Shown here in pieces: positions 62,459 through 64,000 of a stretch of 64,000 nucleotides of DNA. The DNA is taken from NCBI RefSeq assembly GCF_003073175.1, contig NZ_QBBX01000012.1, forward strand, positions 47,839 through 111,838, given 5' to 3'. Under the pieces are notes generated by a model. It saw only the letters and a list, made by a program, of their open reading frames with translations, ran no database searches and was not told the DNA's origin. Position 1 is the stretch's first letter. The number at the start of each line of letters is the position of its first letter. Both the position numbers and the translations under genes were made by a program. The stretch is from Peribacillus acanthi (GTDB taxonomy: Bacteria > Bacillota > Bacilli > Bacillales > DSM-1321).

Positions 62459-63299
62459 AGTGCCGTTTGATGCTTTCAATGATTTCTTTACCGTCCTCAG
62501 AAAATTTTACAGCTCTGTAAAAAGCATCGTGATAGAAAGTATACCATGCATTTTTCTGAAGCCCATATTCCATCCATTTTTGCTTTTGGAAAATAGAATT
62601 CATTGGATAATCGTCAAATGCCAATACCCATAACACGTTTGAATGAGCATGTGTCGGCATTAAATCTGCCATATGTATTAGAATCTCATCGCCAGACTCC
62701 ATAACAATGATAGAATGCCCATCACTATGGCCACCTGTATGAATCATTTTAACACCTGGAACAACCTCTAATTGTTCATGATATGTCGTTACTTGGCTTT
62801 CAATGGCTTCCCAATTCTCTTGCCAATATGTATTTCGAGAACGGATATTAGGTTTTTTCATTTCATTCCACTCGATATCTGAAGTAATAATTTTTGCGTT
62901 CGGAAACACTGATTCAAGCTTTCCATCATGTAACTTAGTAAGGCCAGTTACATGATCAAAATGCATATGTGTCATTAACACCATGTCTATATCTTTTGCG
63001 TAAAGACCTAATTCAAGCAAGTCTTCCTCTATTCTTGATTCTAATTCAACGCCATAATTCCTTAGTTGCTTTTCAGAAAATCTTCCTTTTCCTATTCCTG
63101 CTTCAATAAGAATATTTTTGTCTTCTGTCTGAACAAGTATTGGATCAGTTGGAAGTTCAATTTGATTTTTCTCATTGTGGGGATATTTCTTGGACCATAG
63201 TGGTTTTGGTACTACACCGAACATTGCACCACCATCAAGGAACGTTGTGCCTCCAGTCAACCATGTCAACCGGAAGTTTCCAAACTGTAAACTCTGCAT
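62457..63299 (-). CDS. ytnP: Metallo-beta-lactamase-fold lactonase YtnP
   Basis: MBL-fold hydrolase of 280 residues with the dizinc signature [14 protein letters not shown] (HxHxDH), then [14 protein letters not shown] and a C-terminal [10 protein letters not shown] ligand. B. subtilis YtnP degrades acyl-homoserine lactones and a Streptomyces signal, so quorum-quenching is the likely role. Cytoplasmic; no signal peptide. AGGAGGGAG precedes the ATG. Located upstream of ytzB and downstream of trmB, as in B. subtilis. Confidence 0.93.
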   Translation of the reverse strand: MQSLQFGNFRLTWLTGGTTFLDGGAMFGVVPKPLWSKKYPHNEKNQIELPTDPILVQTEDKNILIEAGIGKGRFSEKQLRNYGVELESRIEEDLLELGLYAKDIDMVLMTHMHFDHVTGLTKLHDGKLESVFPNAKIITSDIEWNEMKKPNIRSRNTYWQENWEAIESQVTTYHEQLEVVPGVKMIHTGGHSDGHSIIVMESGDEILIHMADLMPTHAHSNVLWVLAFDDYPMNSIFQKQKWMEYGLQKNAWYTFYHDAFYRAVKFSEDGKEIIESIKRH

Positions 63300-63405
63300 C
63301 TTTCTCCCTCCTATTTGTCCCTATTTTATCATTGTTTTTCGATTATTCATAATATTGTATATGACAATTATTCTTCCAATAATTTTGTCTAGCTAAGGTA
63401 AAAGC

Positions 63406-63440
63406 AAAAAAGGATGATCCGTATTAGAGATCATCCTTTC
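63406..63440 (-). terminator. Terminator of trmB
   Basis: AAAGGATGATC pairs with GATCATCCTTT (63429-63439); a T run follows on the minus strand. Confidence 0.85.
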
Positions 63441-63442
63441 CA

Positions 63443-64000
63443 TTATTTCTTTGAGGGAAACTGTGCCTCAACACGGTAGATACGGCTTCCTTTGTTCGAA
63501 AACTTCTCTTCATACTCTGTCATGATGTTTCCTTCATAATCACTGTTATGCAAATCAAGACTAATGAAATTCAATAACATCCCATAATGGGACATGCTAA
63601 TAAGAGAATACTCGAACAGACCTTGATTGTCGGTTTTGAAGTGAATTTCTCCCATATCAGGTAGAATATCCTCATAAATGCTTAAATACGTTTTATAAGT
63701 CAATCTTCTCTTTGCGTGGCGAGTTTTTGGCCAAGGGTCTGAGAAATTCAAGTACACCCTTGATACTTCCCCTTTATTGAAGAAATTACGTAAATCATTG
63801 GCATTTACACTTAAAAGCTTACAATTAGGAATTTCACTTTCAATTAACTTATCTAGTGCATGAACGATTACACTTTCATACACTTCAATTCCAAGAAAAT
63901 TGATATGAGGATTTGCCTTTGCCATTTCAGTAATGAATCGGCCTTTTCCAGTTCCTACTTCAATATATAGAGGATGGTCATTTCCGAATACCTCATTCCA
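63443..64000 (-). CDS. trmB: tRNA (guanine-46-N7)-methyltransferase, C-terminal part (cut by window edge)
   Basis: Methylates G46 in the variable loop of tRNA with SAM. About 186 codons are in the window; the frame stays open to base 64000, so the start is outside. Read from the right edge it shows the SAM motif [17 protein letters not shown], then [18 protein letters not shown], the catalytic segment [20 protein letters not shown] and the end [19 protein letters not shown]. In frame, the first visible Met is internal and not the start. B. subtilis ytmQ is the orthologue by position next to ytnP. Confidence 0.95.
   Translation of the reverse strand, partial: WNEVFGNDHPLYIEVGTGKGRFITEMAKANPHINFLGIEVYESVIVHALDKLIESEIPNCKLLSVNANDLRNFFNKGEVSRVYLNFSDPWPKTRHAKRRLTYKTYLSIYEDILPDMGEIHFKTDNQGLFEYSLISMSHYGMLLNFISLDLHNSDYEGNIMTEYEEKFSNKGSRIYRVEAQFPSKK

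Overview
The window is a 64 kb piece of a low-GC Firmicute chromosome, almost certainly from a spore-forming Bacillaceae. Supporting marks are an alpha/beta-type small acid-soluble spore protein (sspA type), a GerW/YtfJ spore protein, RefZ, EzrA, SftA, the bacillithiol-linked redox protein YtxJ/BrxC, CcpA, strong AGGAGG ribosome sites, and gene order that follows the Bacillus subtilis region running from argGH to trmB (ytmQ). I see no prophage, insertion sequence, CRISPR array, tRNA or rRNA. The species cannot be named from this sequence alone.

Layout. 1-3.6 kb: the N-terminal part of a class A penicillin-binding protein that runs off the left edge, a small Glu/Asn/Gln-rich protein, a universal stress protein, and a yoaS-yozG-yoaT operon (DUF2975, HTH regulator, DUF817). 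3.8-6.5 kb: argG-argH, translationally coupled, with candidate ARG boxes. 6.6-20.4 kb: a small unknown protein, EcsC-family protein, ytxK-ackA, tpx, ytfI-ytfJ, sppA-yteJ, nadK, rarD, ytcI, ytcJ and sspA. 20.5-31.8 kb: iscS/nifZ-thiI, brnQ/braB, ezrA, hisJ, refZ, ytsP (free methionine-R-sulfoxide reductase), a GAF-GGDEF protein (dgcP/ytrP type), and rpsD behind a structured leader. 32-37.2 kb: HIT protein, tyrS under a T-box, and a large class A PBP with a fibronectin-III-like domain and a KPTDP-repeat tail. 37.3-44.2 kb: acsA divergent from acuABC, then ccpA and aroA (chorismate mutase-DAHP synthase). 44.4-51 kb: a large FtsA/PilM-like actin-fold protein with a C-terminal repeat region, ytxG-ytxH-ytxJ, an M29-type aminopeptidase and murC. 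51.2-64 kb: nicotinate phosphoribosyltransferase, sftA, ytpQ-ytpP, a methyl-accepting chemotaxis protein, a lipoprotein, a 43-residue small gene, DUF84 NTPase, ytoP, ytzB, ytnP and a partial trmB.

How the genes fit together. Acetate metabolism is prominent: ackA, acsA, its acetyltransferase/deacetylase controls acuA and acuC, and the global carbon regulator ccpA, with near-consensus cre boxes upstream of ackA and between acsA and acuA. Wall growth and division genes cluster too (two class A PBPs, ezrA, refZ, murC, sftA, the FtsA-like protein). Sulfur transfer (iscS-thiI) and thiol stress (tpx, ytsP, ytxJ, ytpP) are further themes. Compared with my memory of B. subtilis, motPS (between acuC and ccpA) and ytpR (between ytpQ and sftA) are missing.

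Most of the window is conserved core. The parts worth a second look are non-coding or poorly characterised: the FtsA-like protein with tandem C-terminal repeats; five exactly 21-bp-phased repeats downstream of the aminopeptidase; a compact three-way-junction leader before the chemotaxis receptor; a terminator-like hairpin in the GGDEF gene leader; two copies of a large palindromic intergenic element; and a repeated hairpin module with compensatory base changes.
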